From contig JALONK010000006.1 in NCBI GenBank assembly GCA_025454975.1, positions 40,942-104,941 on the forward strand: a stretch of DNA of 64,000 nt. The letters are read 5' to 3'. Shown here piece by piece: positions 10,071 through 20,453 of this stretch (position 1 is its first letter; each line of letters opens with the position of its first letter). This DNA comes from Bacteroidia bacterium (GTDB lineage Bacteria; Bacteroidota; Bacteroidia; UKL13-3). The position numbers were made by a program, and so were the translations under genes. The notes beneath the pieces are model-generated. The model had not been told where the DNA came from, did not search any database, and saw only the letters and a list, made by a program, of their open reading frames with translations.

Positions 10071-12128
10071 TTAATTATAAGCAGGTAAAAAGCTATATTT
10101 TTTACTTAAATCCATTTGGCTTTCCAAGAAAGATTTTGGGTATGTAATTTTCACATCAATTATTTTGCCATTCTCAATAACCGGTGCAAGCACAGGTTGA
10201 ATAAATCCTTTATAAGGAGCCACATTTAATTTTAAGAAACGCTCACGCACTTCCTTAAGCAACTCTTGGTTTACTTTAACTCCGTAAGTTTCAACCAGCA
10301 TCATTCCTGCTTTGTAATCGCCTTCCGATTTGATGCGTTGAATTTCTTTTAATAACTCTCCGAATAAGCTTCTTAATCGTTCGTAATTATTAATTTTAAT
10401 ATAGGTTTTTCCATCTTTTTTAACCCATTCAATCACATTTTCACTTTTTCCTTTTTCATAAGCCCATTGAGCTACTAACTGACGATTACGCATGTGTGCC
10501 TCTTCTAAATTATCACCCGGTTCAATCCTTGTGAGTTGTGTTATTAATCCATTTCTTATATAGTTATCGTATTCACATTTTCCTACTTCAATGCTTGGCA
10601 TCACTCCAATATCCACTAATTTTTGGTCGTATACATAATATAATGCAACTAAATCGGCACGTGCCTCTTCTAAAGTGCTGGCATAATTTTTTAACGTTTG
10701 GTCGGGGTCGCCAACTCCTTTATTTATAATTCCCGAAGCATGCCCAATAACTTCGTGCATATCCGTATGTAAATCGCCGGCAATTGCACCGTATTTTTTA
10801 TTACGCGCTATTTCTTCTTCCGAAAATGCAAACTCTTGCATCATCGGACTTTTACTTCCAACCACATTATAAGCATGCCCAATATTTCCTAATGAAACTG
10901 ATTTAGAGCCATGTTGTTGTCTAATCCAATTTGCATTAGGCAGATTAATACCAATTGGCGTAGCCGGCGATGCATCTCCGGCTTCTTGAATTACTGTAAT
11001 TACCTTAGCTGTAATACCTTTTACTTCTTTCTTTTTATGTTCAGGAGCTATCGGAGAGTTGTCTTCAAACCATTGAGCATTTTCTGCAATCTTTGCAATT
11101 CTCTTTGTTGCTACCAAATCTTTCATCGAAACAACAGATTCAAATGTCGCACGTTTACCAATTGCATCCCCATATACTTCAATGAAACCGTTAACAACAT
11201 CAAGGCGACTTTCAGTATCAGCTACCCATGCAATGTTATATTCATCCCACTTCTTTAAATCACCTGATTTGTAGTATTCAATTAATAATGAAAGTGCTTT
11301 GTGCTGTTTTTCATTTTCTGCAACAACTACAGCTTTTTCAAGCCAATACACAATTTTTTCAATGGCTTGAGTATACATTCCACCAACTTTCCAAACCTTC
11401 TCAACTGTTGCTCCATTCTCATGTATCATTTTGCTGTTTAATCCCCATGAAATCGGTTGTTCATCATTTTTATCAATTCGGCTACTATAATATGCTTCCA
11501 CTTGGGCTTGAGTTACTCCTTCATAAAAATTATTAGCCGATGCCTTAACATTATCAATATCTGGAGATAAGTCTACACTTTTAGCATCAACTTTTGGATC
11601 AAACATAATTGGTTTTAATACAGCTAAAAATTGGTCAACACTTTGTCCGTTTAATGGTAGTAATGATGCATCACATTGTTTTACTAATCCTGCAAAATAC
11701 TCATAGCTGCATTCCGGAATAAATTTACTGTTGCTATAGTGGTGATGAATTCCATTTGAGAAAAACACACGCTTGGCATAAACCAAAAGTTGCTCCCATT
11801 CACTTGATTTTTCTATTCCATTATATTGGGTAATAAGTGCTTCTAAGGTTTTTCTGATAGCCAGGTTATGCTTATATTTTTGATCGTATATGATATCTCT
11901 TCCTGCATTAGCTGCTTCATACAAATAATAAGCAAGTTCTTTTTGTTGTGATGATAAAGATTCGAAATCAGTAACTTCATAACGCAATACTTGTAAATCG
12001 GCAAAACGATCTGCTTCATAGTCAAATGCATGTGAGTCTCCAGAAATTTTATTGTCACTTTTACATGCCTGAAACATCATTCCGGCACTCATGGCTGATA
12101 CTATCATTATGCTTTTTAATTTTGTCAT
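10071..12128 (-). CDS. M49 family metallopeptidase (dipeptidyl peptidase III-like), predicted lipoprotein
   Basis: HEVIGH (HExxGH) and EEARADL motifs; N-terminal lipobox MMFQAC. Confidence 0.9.
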   Translation of the reverse strand: MTKLKSIMIVSAMSAGMMFQACKSDNKISGDSHAFDYEADRFADLQVLRYEVTDFESLSSQQKELAYYLYEAANAGRDIIYDQKYKHNLAIRKTLEALITQYNGIEKSSEWEQLLVYAKRVFFSNGIHHHYSNSKFIPECSYEYFAGLVKQCDASLLPLNGQSVDQFLAVLKPIMFDPKVDAKSVDLSPDIDNVKASANNFYEGVTQAQVEAYYSSRIDKNDEQPISWGLNSKMIHENGATVEKVWKVGGMYTQAIEKIVYWLEKAVVVAENEKQHKALSLLIEYYKSGDLKKWDEYNIAWVADTESRLDVVNGFIEVYGDAIGKRATFESVVSMKDLVATKRIAKIAENAQWFEDNSPIAPEHKKKEVKGITAKVITVIQEAGDASPATPIGINLPNANWIRQQHGSKSVSLGNIGHAYNVVGSKSPMMQEFAFSEEEIARNKKYGAIAGDLHTDMHEVIGHASGIINKGVGDPDQTLKNYASTLEEARADLVALYYVYDQKLVDIGVMPSIEVGKCEYDNYIRNGLITQLTRIEPGDNLEEAHMRNRQLVAQWAYEKGKSENVIEWVKKDGKTYIKINNYERLRSLFGELLKEIQRIKSEGDYKAGMMLVETYGVKVNQELLKEVRERFLKLNVAPYKGFIQPVLAPVIENGKIIDVKITYPKSFLESQMDLSKKYSFLPAYN

Positions 12129-12223
12129 ATTACAGTTTAGTTTGTTGTTGAAGCAAAGATGCGTTTATCATTAATTAAAAACAATCCGTTAATCTAAATT
12201 AAGATATTAATTTCGAACGAGAA

Positions 12224-12994
12224 ATGATGCAATTTAATACTGTAAAAAAATTACTTGATCAGAAGTTTAAGGAGTACAATCAGCCGGAATTTATAGCAAA
12301 TGATCCGATAAGTGTTCCACATAAGTTTACTTTAAAACAGGATATTGAAATTGCGGGTTTTTATGCAGCAATATTTGCATGGGGTCAACGAAAAACCATC
12401 ATTGCAAAAAGCATGGAATTAATGCAACGAATGGATTATGCTCCGTATCAATTCATGAAATCGCACGTGGATAGCGATTTGCAACAGTTATTGGGTTTTA
12501 AACACCGTACCTTTAATGACACAGATTTATTGTATACGGCTCATTTTTTTAAAAGTTGGTACAACCAGCATGATTCGTTAGAGGAAGCATTTTTAGTTAA
12601 ACCTAAACAATCTAATATAGAGTTTAGGTTGAATAATTTTCAACAGGTATTTTTTAATTCGCCCTTCGCACCTCAGCGCACCCGCAAACACATACCTTCC
12701 CCTTTACAAAGGTCGGCTTGCAAACGATTGAACATGTACTTAAGGTGGATGGTTAGAAAAGATAAACAGGGAGTTGATTTTGGATTATGGACACGTATTA
12801 AACCGGCACAGCTTGTTTGTCCGCTTGATTTACATGTGTTACGGGTGGCACATACACTAGGCTTATTAACAAATGGGAAAAGTGATTGGAACAGTGCCAT
12901 GCAACTCACACATAAGTTGAAAGCGTTTGATGCAAACGACCCGGTGAAATATGATTTTGCTTTATTTGGCTTAGGTATAATGAATGAAATGTAA
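12224..12994 (+). CDS. TIGR02757-family conserved protein
   Basis: 256 aa; FYAAIFAWGQRKTIIAKSMELM, CPLDLHVLRVAHTLGL. Confidence 0.75.
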   Translation: MMQFNTVKKLLDQKFKEYNQPEFIANDPISVPHKFTLKQDIEIAGFYAAIFAWGQRKTIIAKSMELMQRMDYAPYQFMKSHVDSDLQQLLGFKHRTFNDTDLLYTAHFFKSWYNQHDSLEEAFLVKPKQSNIEFRLNNFQQVFFNSPFAPQRTRKHIPSPLQRSACKRLNMYLRWMVRKDKQGVDFGLWTRIKPAQLVCPLDLHVLRVAHTLGLLTNGKSDWNSAMQLTHKLKAFDANDPVKYDFALFGLGIMNEM

Positions 12995-13075
12995 GTAAAA
13001 TTTTTGTTGAAGTAAGAAATATATCATGTAAGGTTTTGATTTATAGAATCAATTCTAAAAATTGCAACTTTAATC

Positions 13076-14539
13076 ATGAACATGCATTATCTTATTACCC
13101 CTGCCGATGAGGTTGAACATTTTATCGGTTTACGATTTACAATTCCTAACATTCATCAAGACTTTATTGAGGTTCAATTACCTGCTTGGCGTCCGGGGCG
13201 CTATGAACTGCAAAATTTCGCAAAGAATGTTCGTTGGTTTGAAGTTAAGCAATCAAACGGTGAACCCGTGCAGTTTGAAAAAATTACTAAAGACCGTTGG
13301 CGCATCAATACAATTAATATTAATGAAGTGATAATTACATATCAATATTATGCAAACCAGCCGGATGCCGGAGCATGTTATATTGATGAACATTATTTAT
13401 ATATAAATCCGGTACATTGTTTTATGTATGTAGAGGGCAGGATTGATGAACCATATATCATTGATTTTAATTTGCCGGAAGATGTAGTTATTGCCACACA
13501 GTTAGAGCATAAAGGTAAGCATCAATTATTTGCACCAAACTTCGATTATTTAGCAGATTCACCATTAATAGCTTCGGCAAATTTACAGCATGATGAAGTG
13601 AATATTGAAGAAACCACTTTACATTTTTGGTTTCAAGGCGAACACACTATTGATTTAGAGCAACTGAAACGAGATACTGTGTTGTATACACGCAAACAAA
13701 TCGAAGTATTTGGCGAATTGCCATGTGTCAACTATCATTTTTTATATATCATTCATCCATATCCTGCACGACATGGGGTTGAGCATTTAAACAGTACAGT
13801 TATTGTATTAGGAAAAAGTGAAGAACAAACAGCACTCGATTTTTATAATGATTTATTAGCGATCAGTTCACATGAATTGTTCCACCTTTGGAATATTAAA
13901 CGTATTCGTCCTCAAACAATGTTGCCTTACGATTTTACAAAAGAAAATTACAGCACATTAGGATATATTTATGAAGGTGTTACTACTTATTATGGGGATT
14001 TAATGTTGCTGCAATCAGGCGTTTGGTCGTTAGAAACTTATTTTAAAAGCCTTGCTGATGATTTTAAAAGGCATATTCAAAATACGGGAAGATTTCATTA
14101 TTCAGTGGCAGAATCAAGTTGGGATACATGGCTTGACGGTTATGTAATAGGTGTTAAAGGAAGGAAAGTGTCAATTTATATTGAAGGCATGATTGCGGCT
14201 TTAATTGCTGACATCTTAATTTTACATGCAAGTGATTTGAAGTATAGTTTACATGATGTTATGAAAGCGCTATATGAACGCACTTATAAAAAAGAAAGAG
14301 GCTACACTGAAGAAGATTGGTTTGAATTATTGAACCAATTTTCAGGAATGGATATGTCGGAATATACCCAAAAAGTTATTTACGGGCATGGTAATTGGGA
14401 CAGGTATTTGCTTGAAGTTATGCATTTAATAGGTTGTGAAATAACTGTAGGTGATGATGGTCAGGTTACCGTTAAACCTTTAGTGCAACGTAGTGTAGCT
14501 CAGGAAAATCTCTTTGCAAAATGGACTTCCTTACGTTAA
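13076..14539 (+). CDS. M61 family glycyl aminopeptidase-like metallopeptidase
   Basis: HELFHLWNIKRIRP zinc motif, WRPGRYELQNFAKNV N-domain motif, YEGVTTYYGDL. Confidence 0.88.
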   Translation: MNMHYLITPADEVEHFIGLRFTIPNIHQDFIEVQLPAWRPGRYELQNFAKNVRWFEVKQSNGEPVQFEKITKDRWRINTININEVIITYQYYANQPDAGACYIDEHYLYINPVHCFMYVEGRIDEPYIIDFNLPEDVVIATQLEHKGKHQLFAPNFDYLADSPLIASANLQHDEVNIEETTLHFWFQGEHTIDLEQLKRDTVLYTRKQIEVFGELPCVNYHFLYIIHPYPARHGVEHLNSTVIVLGKSEEQTALDFYNDLLAISSHELFHLWNIKRIRPQTMLPYDFTKENYSTLGYIYEGVTTYYGDLMLLQSGVWSLETYFKSLADDFKRHIQNTGRFHYSVAESSWDTWLDGYVIGVKGRKVSIYIEGMIAALIADILILHASDLKYSLHDVMKALYERTYKKERGYTEEDWFELLNQFSGMDMSEYTQKVIYGHGNWDRYLLEVMHLIGCEITVGDDGQVTVKPLVQRSVAQENLFAKWTSLR

Positions 14540-14545
14540 AAAGAG

Positions 14546-15304
14546 TTGAAACTCGAAAAAAAGATTATATTTGGTACGGAACAAATAAAACCTCTCATGC
14601 ACAGAGCGAATATGGATTATAAACTTTGTGAATCTAACAAAATCGCATTTTTAAATCACTGCACTCCTGATCAAGCAGCCCTTGTTGAGGCTTCCAAAAC
14701 GTGCGCCTCTTATCGCAAAGGCGAACTATTGTTTAATGAAAGTGCTACTCCTTTAGGTGTTTATTGCATTGTAAGTGGGGTAATAAAGTTGGTTAGAACC
14801 AATCACGACGGCAAAGAACAAATTCTTCGTTTTGCTCAATCAGGTGATGTTATTGCCTATCGTGCCTTAATAGCCGACGAACCATTAGTTTCATCTGCTG
14901 TTTGCGTTGAAGAAACCATAGCCTGCTTTATTCCAAAACATGTTTTTTTGGGTATTATTGATGAAAATGCTGCTATGAGTAAAGAGCTAATGAAGGCGTT
15001 AAGTCATGAGTTAGGTGTAGTAGAAGAACGTGTGCAAAGTTTAGCACAAAAAAGTGTTCGTGAGCGATTAGCAGAAGCATTGTTGTTTTTACATACAACC
15101 TTTAATGCTGATTCATTAAACCCTGATGTGATTGCTATTACCCTTCCTAGGGAAGATATTGCTAATATCGTGGGTACAGCCACAGAAACAGTTATCAGGT
15201 TGTTAAGTGAGTTTAAAGGCGACAAATTAATTGAGCTTGAAGGTAAAAAAATAAAGATTTTGGATAAGGCTAAACTTGAAAAAATATCACATGCAAGTGT
15301 CTAA
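14546..15304 (+). CDS. Crp/Fnr family transcriptional regulator
   Basis: cNMP-binding-type beta barrel and C-terminal HTH (LPREDIANIVGTATETVIRLLSEF); start may be an internal ATG downstream. Confidence 0.88.
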   Translation: MKLEKKIIFGTEQIKPLMHRANMDYKLCESNKIAFLNHCTPDQAALVEASKTCASYRKGELLFNESATPLGVYCIVSGVIKLVRTNHDGKEQILRFAQSGDVIAYRALIADEPLVSSAVCVEETIACFIPKHVFLGIIDENAAMSKELMKALSHELGVVEERVQSLAQKSVRERLAEALLFLHTTFNADSLNPDVIAITLPREDIANIVGTATETVIRLLSEFKGDKLIELEGKKIKILDKAKLEKISHASV

Positions 15305-15316
15305 ATCCTTATATTA

Positions 15317-15850
15317 ATGAGAACCATTTTCACTACGCTTGCACTTTTACTTTTTTTGTCATCGGTATATGCACAAAAACATAAGCTGTATATATACAAT
15401 TACATGCATAATTCTTATCACATAATTTTAGATAATAATCCTTATCGTTTGTTATTTCGGGATAGTGTTGAGTTATTTGGTTATTTTGATAAAGTAAATG
15501 AGAACAATTTTTTGTTTGTAACCAGGGATAGTATTTATGTTTTAACAACAGATCAAGTAAGTGGAATAGATAGGTATTTTAAGTATCATAAAACTTTTGC
15601 TTATTCAGCTCGTATAACTTGGGGAGTTATTAATTTACTCATGGGTTCAATAACTCTTATCACATCAATTCCATTATCTTTCTCTGACCCCGGATTAGGT
15701 TTAATGGTTGGAGCTTCAGGTGGGTTGGTCTCTTATTATGGATATTCCTTTTTAAACAATACAACCTATAATCGAAAGCTATATAACAATGCATTTAAAC
15801 CAAGTGAGTTTTCATTACATTCATCTTTGATGATTATTACAGCTAAATAA
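15317..15850 (+). CDS. Hypothetical secreted/membrane protein
   Basis: 177-aa ORF with signal-peptide-like N-terminus; no family recognised. Confidence 0.55.
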   Translation: MRTIFTTLALLLFLSSVYAQKHKLYIYNYMHNSYHIILDNNPYRLLFRDSVELFGYFDKVNENNFLFVTRDSIYVLTTDQVSGIDRYFKYHKTFAYSARITWGVINLLMGSITLITSIPLSFSDPGLGLMVGASGGLVSYYGYSFLNNTTYNRKLYNNAFKPSEFSLHSSLMIITAK

Positions 15851-15866
15851 AAATTAAAGCTAAATT

Positions 15867-16427
15867 TTATTCAATAATAAGATCATGTTGCATTAATAAC
15901 CCTGCTAATCCGCTGCTACTGAATTTAGCTTTAGCCATAATATTATTTGCAGGATTAATACGATAATGAGACGCAGTTGTGAAGTTTACTCCACTTAAGT
16001 TTGTTTGATCAAATAATGCATCGGTTAAATCACAGCCATTAAATGTACTTCCTGTAAGATCTGTTTTAGTAAAGTCAGTACCATGTAATTGACAATGATT
16101 AAAAGTTGTTTTCTTAATTTTAAGCAAGTAGAATGAACTATGGTTTAAAATACACCCATTAAATAAAAATGATAATCCGATTTCGTTACAGGTGTCAAAT
16201 CTTAAGCCCAACATTTTACAATCTGTAAAAGTACAATTTCGCCAAGCTGATTTAAGTAATTTAACCATACTTAAGTTGCACGAGGTGAAGGTGCAATCAG
16301 TAAATTGATAGCCTGAAAAGTTTTGATTTGTAAAATCGCAGCCCACAAAAGTGCATGCTTCATATTCACCTTTCTCGTTAATGACATTGCCATTATATTG
16401 TTGATTCCTTGCATAAATCTCTGACAT
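15867..16427 (-). CDS. Pentapeptide repeat protein
   Basis: Repeated A(D/N)LxF-like pentads: TDFTKTDLTGSTFNGCDLTDALFDQTNLSGVNF. Confidence 0.88.
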   Translation of the reverse strand: MSEIYARNQQYNGNVINEKGEYEACTFVGCDFTNQNFSGYQFTDCTFTSCNLSMVKLLKSAWRNCTFTDCKMLGLRFDTCNEIGLSFLFNGCILNHSSFYLLKIKKTTFNHCQLHGTDFTKTDLTGSTFNGCDLTDALFDQTNLSGVNFTTASHYRINPANNIMAKAKFSSSGLAGLLMQHDLIIE

Positions 16428-16496
16428 GAAATAATATTTTATAAGATAAAATTACTCAACTTCGAATATATTTTATTTTATAAAAATATTCGTTAG

Positions 16497-17969
16497 TTAT
16501 AATCGAAAGAGCATCGCAAGGATGAGTCGTTTTTCACTTTTAACCAAATCAGGCTGCCAATTTGGGTCAAGAGTTGTTGTACTATAACCGCTTTGTGATG
16601 TAACACCACCGGGTCCGGCAAAATAAGGGACATTAGCATTTCTGTAAACAAATTCAATGCGAAAGGTAATGCTTTGGTTAGGCATGTAATCAAAATTTGT
16701 TGAACAGTCCCATGCTGAAAAGGCATCCCCGGGATTTGCACTAAAAGGGAAGGCACCTTCTGTTTGGGTTGGGTTGTTCGGGTTAGGCAGCGGACTTGCC
16801 TGTCCGGTTGGATATAATACCAAATATCTACCCGGATTTGTCATGATGCCTCCTCCAACCGTGATGGCACATTTGTTGTTTGCAAACCACAAACGGTTGT
16901 AGAACATAGCACTTGCAAAATATTGTGCAGGCCCTTGGGTACTGTCACCATCTTTGAAGCCATTTACACCGCCTCCTCTTTCAAACCCAATATCTGCGGT
17001 TAGTGAAAATGCCATTTGAGTAATACCTTTTGAATGTGGTTGACGATAATATCTAACCAGAACGCTATTATCAGAATGAAATCTCTTTCGATTTGGATTG
17101 CCGGCAGCATCATTTCCATAGTAGTTATTAGTTAATATTTTAAAATTACTATTAGGTGCCCAGGTAATATTTCCTCCAAAGCCCGGCATGCTATTAAACT
17201 TGCCATAACTTTGCCAGCCATTAATTAACCAAGGTTCTATTTTTAGTTCTTTTGTAGGAAATATTTGCATTCGAACTCCATTAAAAAACCAAGGTGTATT
17301 GTCGGATGTAAATGAAGCTTGGTATTCCCAATTTTCGGCCTGATAAAATGAATTTAATCCTATATAAGACATAAATAATCCTGCATCAATATTAATTCCA
17401 TGCCATTTGTTAATATGATAGCCTGCATATACTTCACTTAAATAGCGGTAAACATTTGCAAGTTGATATTGCCCTCTATATGGACTAAAATCATTTCGAG
17501 GTACTACCTGCGAGCGTGTTCCAAATTGTGTCATTATTCTTGCCCTGGCATTTTTATAGTTAAAATCACCACCAAAATGTAAAGCTGATAATTGTACTTC
17601 ATTATTACGGGCTAAGGCAGTTGAACCTACAACGGTATTATCAATTGGGTTGTGAAATGCATAGGTATAGTTTATATCTATAAAAATACTAGGTGTGAAA
17701 TATTTTAAGTCTTTCCAAATATTTTCCGTTCTGCGGTCGCTTCCATTTGCCCATGTTAAATCAAGATGTGCAAATGGATCTTCTTTGTTTGCGTTGTTAC
17801 CGGTATCAATTGCCAAAGGAGATATGGTGATATTATCATAATGGTTAGTATCATGTGTTGATATGATTGAAGTTGTTTTATTATATAATGATGGTTGTTT
17901 AGTATTTGATATTTGGGCGATTGCTGTCGCGCTAATTAAAAGGCTTACACCTATATTAAGGATGTTCAT
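16497..17969 (-). CDS. Outer membrane beta-barrel porin-like protein
   Basis: 490 aa, aromatic-rich beta-barrel pattern, terminal RLILAMLFRL. Confidence 0.7.
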   Translation of the reverse strand: MNILNIGVSLLISATAIAQISNTKQPSLYNKTTSIISTHDTNHYDNITISPLAIDTGNNANKEDPFAHLDLTWANGSDRRTENIWKDLKYFTPSIFIDINYTYAFHNPIDNTVVGSTALARNNEVQLSALHFGGDFNYKNARARIMTQFGTRSQVVPRNDFSPYRGQYQLANVYRYLSEVYAGYHINKWHGINIDAGLFMSYIGLNSFYQAENWEYQASFTSDNTPWFFNGVRMQIFPTKELKIEPWLINGWQSYGKFNSMPGFGGNITWAPNSNFKILTNNYYGNDAAGNPNRKRFHSDNSVLVRYYRQPHSKGITQMAFSLTADIGFERGGGVNGFKDGDSTQGPAQYFASAMFYNRLWFANNKCAITVGGGIMTNPGRYLVLYPTGQASPLPNPNNPTQTEGAFPFSANPGDAFSAWDCSTNFDYMPNQSITFRIEFVYRNANVPYFAGPGGVTSQSGYSTTTLDPNWQPDLVKSEKRLILAMLFRL

Positions 17970-18201
17970 TAGTGGTTTTATTTTTTTTGATTAATTATGA
18001 ATAAATGTATTGATAGGGAGCAAATTGATTAATACACTTTTTTGGTTGTTAAGTAGCATACCTTTCTACCTTTTACCACTTTTAGTTTTAACGATGAAGG
18101 AGGTTCCATATTAATTTTTATGGCTACAAAATTCCGTTAATACTTGTTTGTAAAAAGTAAATTAATGAAGATGTATTATAAAGAAAATATAAAGATGCAA
18201 C

Positions 18202-18879
18202 TTATTCGAAACGATAACCGATACCACTTTCCGTGCGTATGTGTAACGGTTGATTAGGATTTGTTTCTATTTTTTTTCTGAGTGTGCCTATAAATACCCG
18301 CAGATACTGAGTTTCTGATTGTGCACCTACACCCCATATTTCTTTTAAGATAAATTGATGAGTTAGCACCCTGCCATTATTTTTTGCTAATAAAACTAAT
18401 AAGTTAAATTCAGTGGCAGTAAGTTTAATGTATAATTGATTTTTAGTGACAACCCTAGATGTAATATCAATTTCAAGTTCGTTAAATGATAACTTAGTTT
18501 GGTTATTTGTAGTTTGGTTACTACGTATGGCAGCTCTTATTCTTGCCAATAATTCCGCATTTCTAAATGGTTTTGTCAAATAATCACTTGCACCATTATC
18601 GAGCGCATTAACAATATCTACTTCGCTATTTTGTACAGATAAAATAATTATAGATTTGTTATACCATGTTCTAAGTTCTTTAAGAATTTCATGTCCGCTT
18701 TTGTCAGGTAAACCAAGGTCGAGTAAAATTAACTCAGGTGGATGCATTGCAGCCATTTGTATGCCTTGTTTACCATTCTCGGCCAACCACACTTTATAAC
18801 CATTACTTTGTAATGTAATTTCAAGCAGCTTTCTAATTTGTGGTTCATCATCTATAACCAAGATCTCAGCTTTATTCAT
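18202..18879 (-). CDS. KdpE-like OmpR-family response regulator
   Basis: Receiver domain (ILVIDDEPQIRKLLEITL, LILLDLGLPDKSG) and winged-helix DNA-binding C-terminus. Confidence 0.9.
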   Translation of the reverse strand: MNKAEILVIDDEPQIRKLLEITLQSNGYKVWLAENGKQGIQMAAMHPPELILLDLGLPDKSGHEILKELRTWYNKSIIILSVQNSEVDIVNALDNGASDYLTKPFRNAELLARIRAAIRSNQTTNNQTKLSFNELEIDITSRVVTKNQLYIKLTATEFNLLVLLAKNNGRVLTHQFILKEIWGVGAQSETQYLRVFIGTLRKKIETNPNQPLHIRTESGIGYRFE

Positions 18880-19951
18880 TTTTTAAATGGTTTATGTATG
18901 ACGATTCTATCGGTAATGTAATAATAAAACTTACCCCTTTAGTTATATTATTTTCAGCTTTTACTGTTCCACCATGGGCTTCCGTAAATCCTTTAACGAT
19001 AGATAATCCAAGCCCGGTACCACCAACTTTTGTTTGAGGGATTCGGTAAAATTTGTCAAAAAGATAAGGTAATTCCGATTTAGGTATTCCGGGGCCATTA
19101 TCTTCTACAATTATTATTAAATGTTGATTTTGTAGTTTGGTTACTATAGTAATAATGGTTTGTGGTGGTGTATAATATGTTGCATTATGAATCAAGTTTT
19201 CTAATACATGTTCCATAAGCCCTCTATCAAATTTAAACAGTGGTAAATTTTCGTTCGGGCTAAACTTAATCTGATGTTGCTCCTTAATATCACATTTATG
19301 AATAACTGAATGAATAAATTCATTGATGTCGCACCAATCAGCATTTAATTTTAACATTCCTGATTCCAATCGGCTCATGTTTAATAGGTTCTCAACCTGA
19401 CGATTTAATCTTATAGTAGCAATATCTAATTGATTCATTATTTCGTGTTGCTGTGCAGGAGATATTCTTCCTTCCACATCTTTTAAGGTATCAACAGCGG
19501 TTATGATGGTTGAAATAGGTGTTCTTAGTTCGTGGGATAAAGAATTTAATAATGTGTTATATAGTGCGATCGTTTTTTCTTTTTCTTCCTTATCTCTGTT
19601 TTTCTTTTCGGCTATCCTAATTTTAAAACTTAGTACTGCATTTACCATAGCAATAACAAAATATAGCAGAAACATTAATACATCTTCTGCATGGTAGATA
19701 TGAAAAGTGAATAGCGGAGGGATAAAAAAGAAATTCCATATTAAAGCACTCAAAAGAGCAGCGCTTAGTACCGGCAAAATATCAAACAACATGGCTAAGA
19801 TAGAAACAGATAAAAGTAATATCAAGGCAACTGTTCTGTATCCTGAAGCATCAATTGTTATGTAACATGTAATGGAGGTAAATATCACCACTCCTATACA
19901 CATCAGGTATTGAAATTTACGCAATGTTCTTTTTAGGTAATTAATAATCAA
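18872..19951 (-). CDS. KdpD-type membrane sensor histidine kinase (C-terminal half only, 359 aa)
   Basis: N-terminal TM region, H-box NSLSHELRTPISTI, N-box, G-boxes DNGPGIP and GGTGLGLSIVKGF; 8-nt overlap with the response regulator. Confidence 0.9.
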   Translation of the reverse strand: MIINYLKRTLRKFQYLMCIGVVIFTSITCYITIDASGYRTVALILLLSVSILAMLFDILPVLSAALLSALIWNFFFIPPLFTFHIYHAEDVLMFLLYFVIAMVNAVLSFKIRIAEKKNRDKEEKEKTIALYNTLLNSLSHELRTPISTIITAVDTLKDVEGRISPAQQHEIMNQLDIATIRLNRQVENLLNMSRLESGMLKLNADWCDINEFIHSVIHKCDIKEQHQIKFSPNENLPLFKFDRGLMEHVLENLIHNATYYTPPQTIITIVTKLQNQHLIIIVEDNGPGIPKSELPYLFDKFYRIPQTKVGGTGLGLSIVKGFTEAHGGTVKAENNITKGVSFIITLPIESSYINHLKNE

Positions 19952-20453
19952 AAGTTAACTGATTCAATTGTCAAAAATAATTTATATGATGTAAAGATTT
20001 TATAAAGATATATGCTTGGTTGAAATAAAATTGAATGAATAGAAGGGTTTGAATAATTATCATTTAAAAGGAATTATGATTTCATGCATTTTGGTTTCAG
20101 AGTTAGGCTACGAACACGTCCTTTTAAATTTGGTTACCATTATATAGGTGTAAATTAATTCTAATTAAATTATAAATACAATATTATTATCACACTGATT
20201 AATGATATGATTGATTAAATATAACGATTCTATTACGCAAAAGAATGTTTTCACTCTTTTTCTTTGAGGCGTATAATTATTCCTTTGATTTCAATAAAGT
20301 AAGTTAATTGTGATAATACTTCATCTAAATCAAATTATTTATAAAATGGTTAAAATAATAATGGAGGTGACATGCAATTTGTGTATGACTTTTAATTTCC
20401 TCCTTTCTCCTTGTAAATACTTATTGAATTAATTATAACTAAGCCCACCTCTT

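Noticed and set aside
16497-19951. Complete potassium-transport kdp operon
   Set aside because: Only KdpDE-like regulators and a porin are present; kdpFABC are absent from the window.
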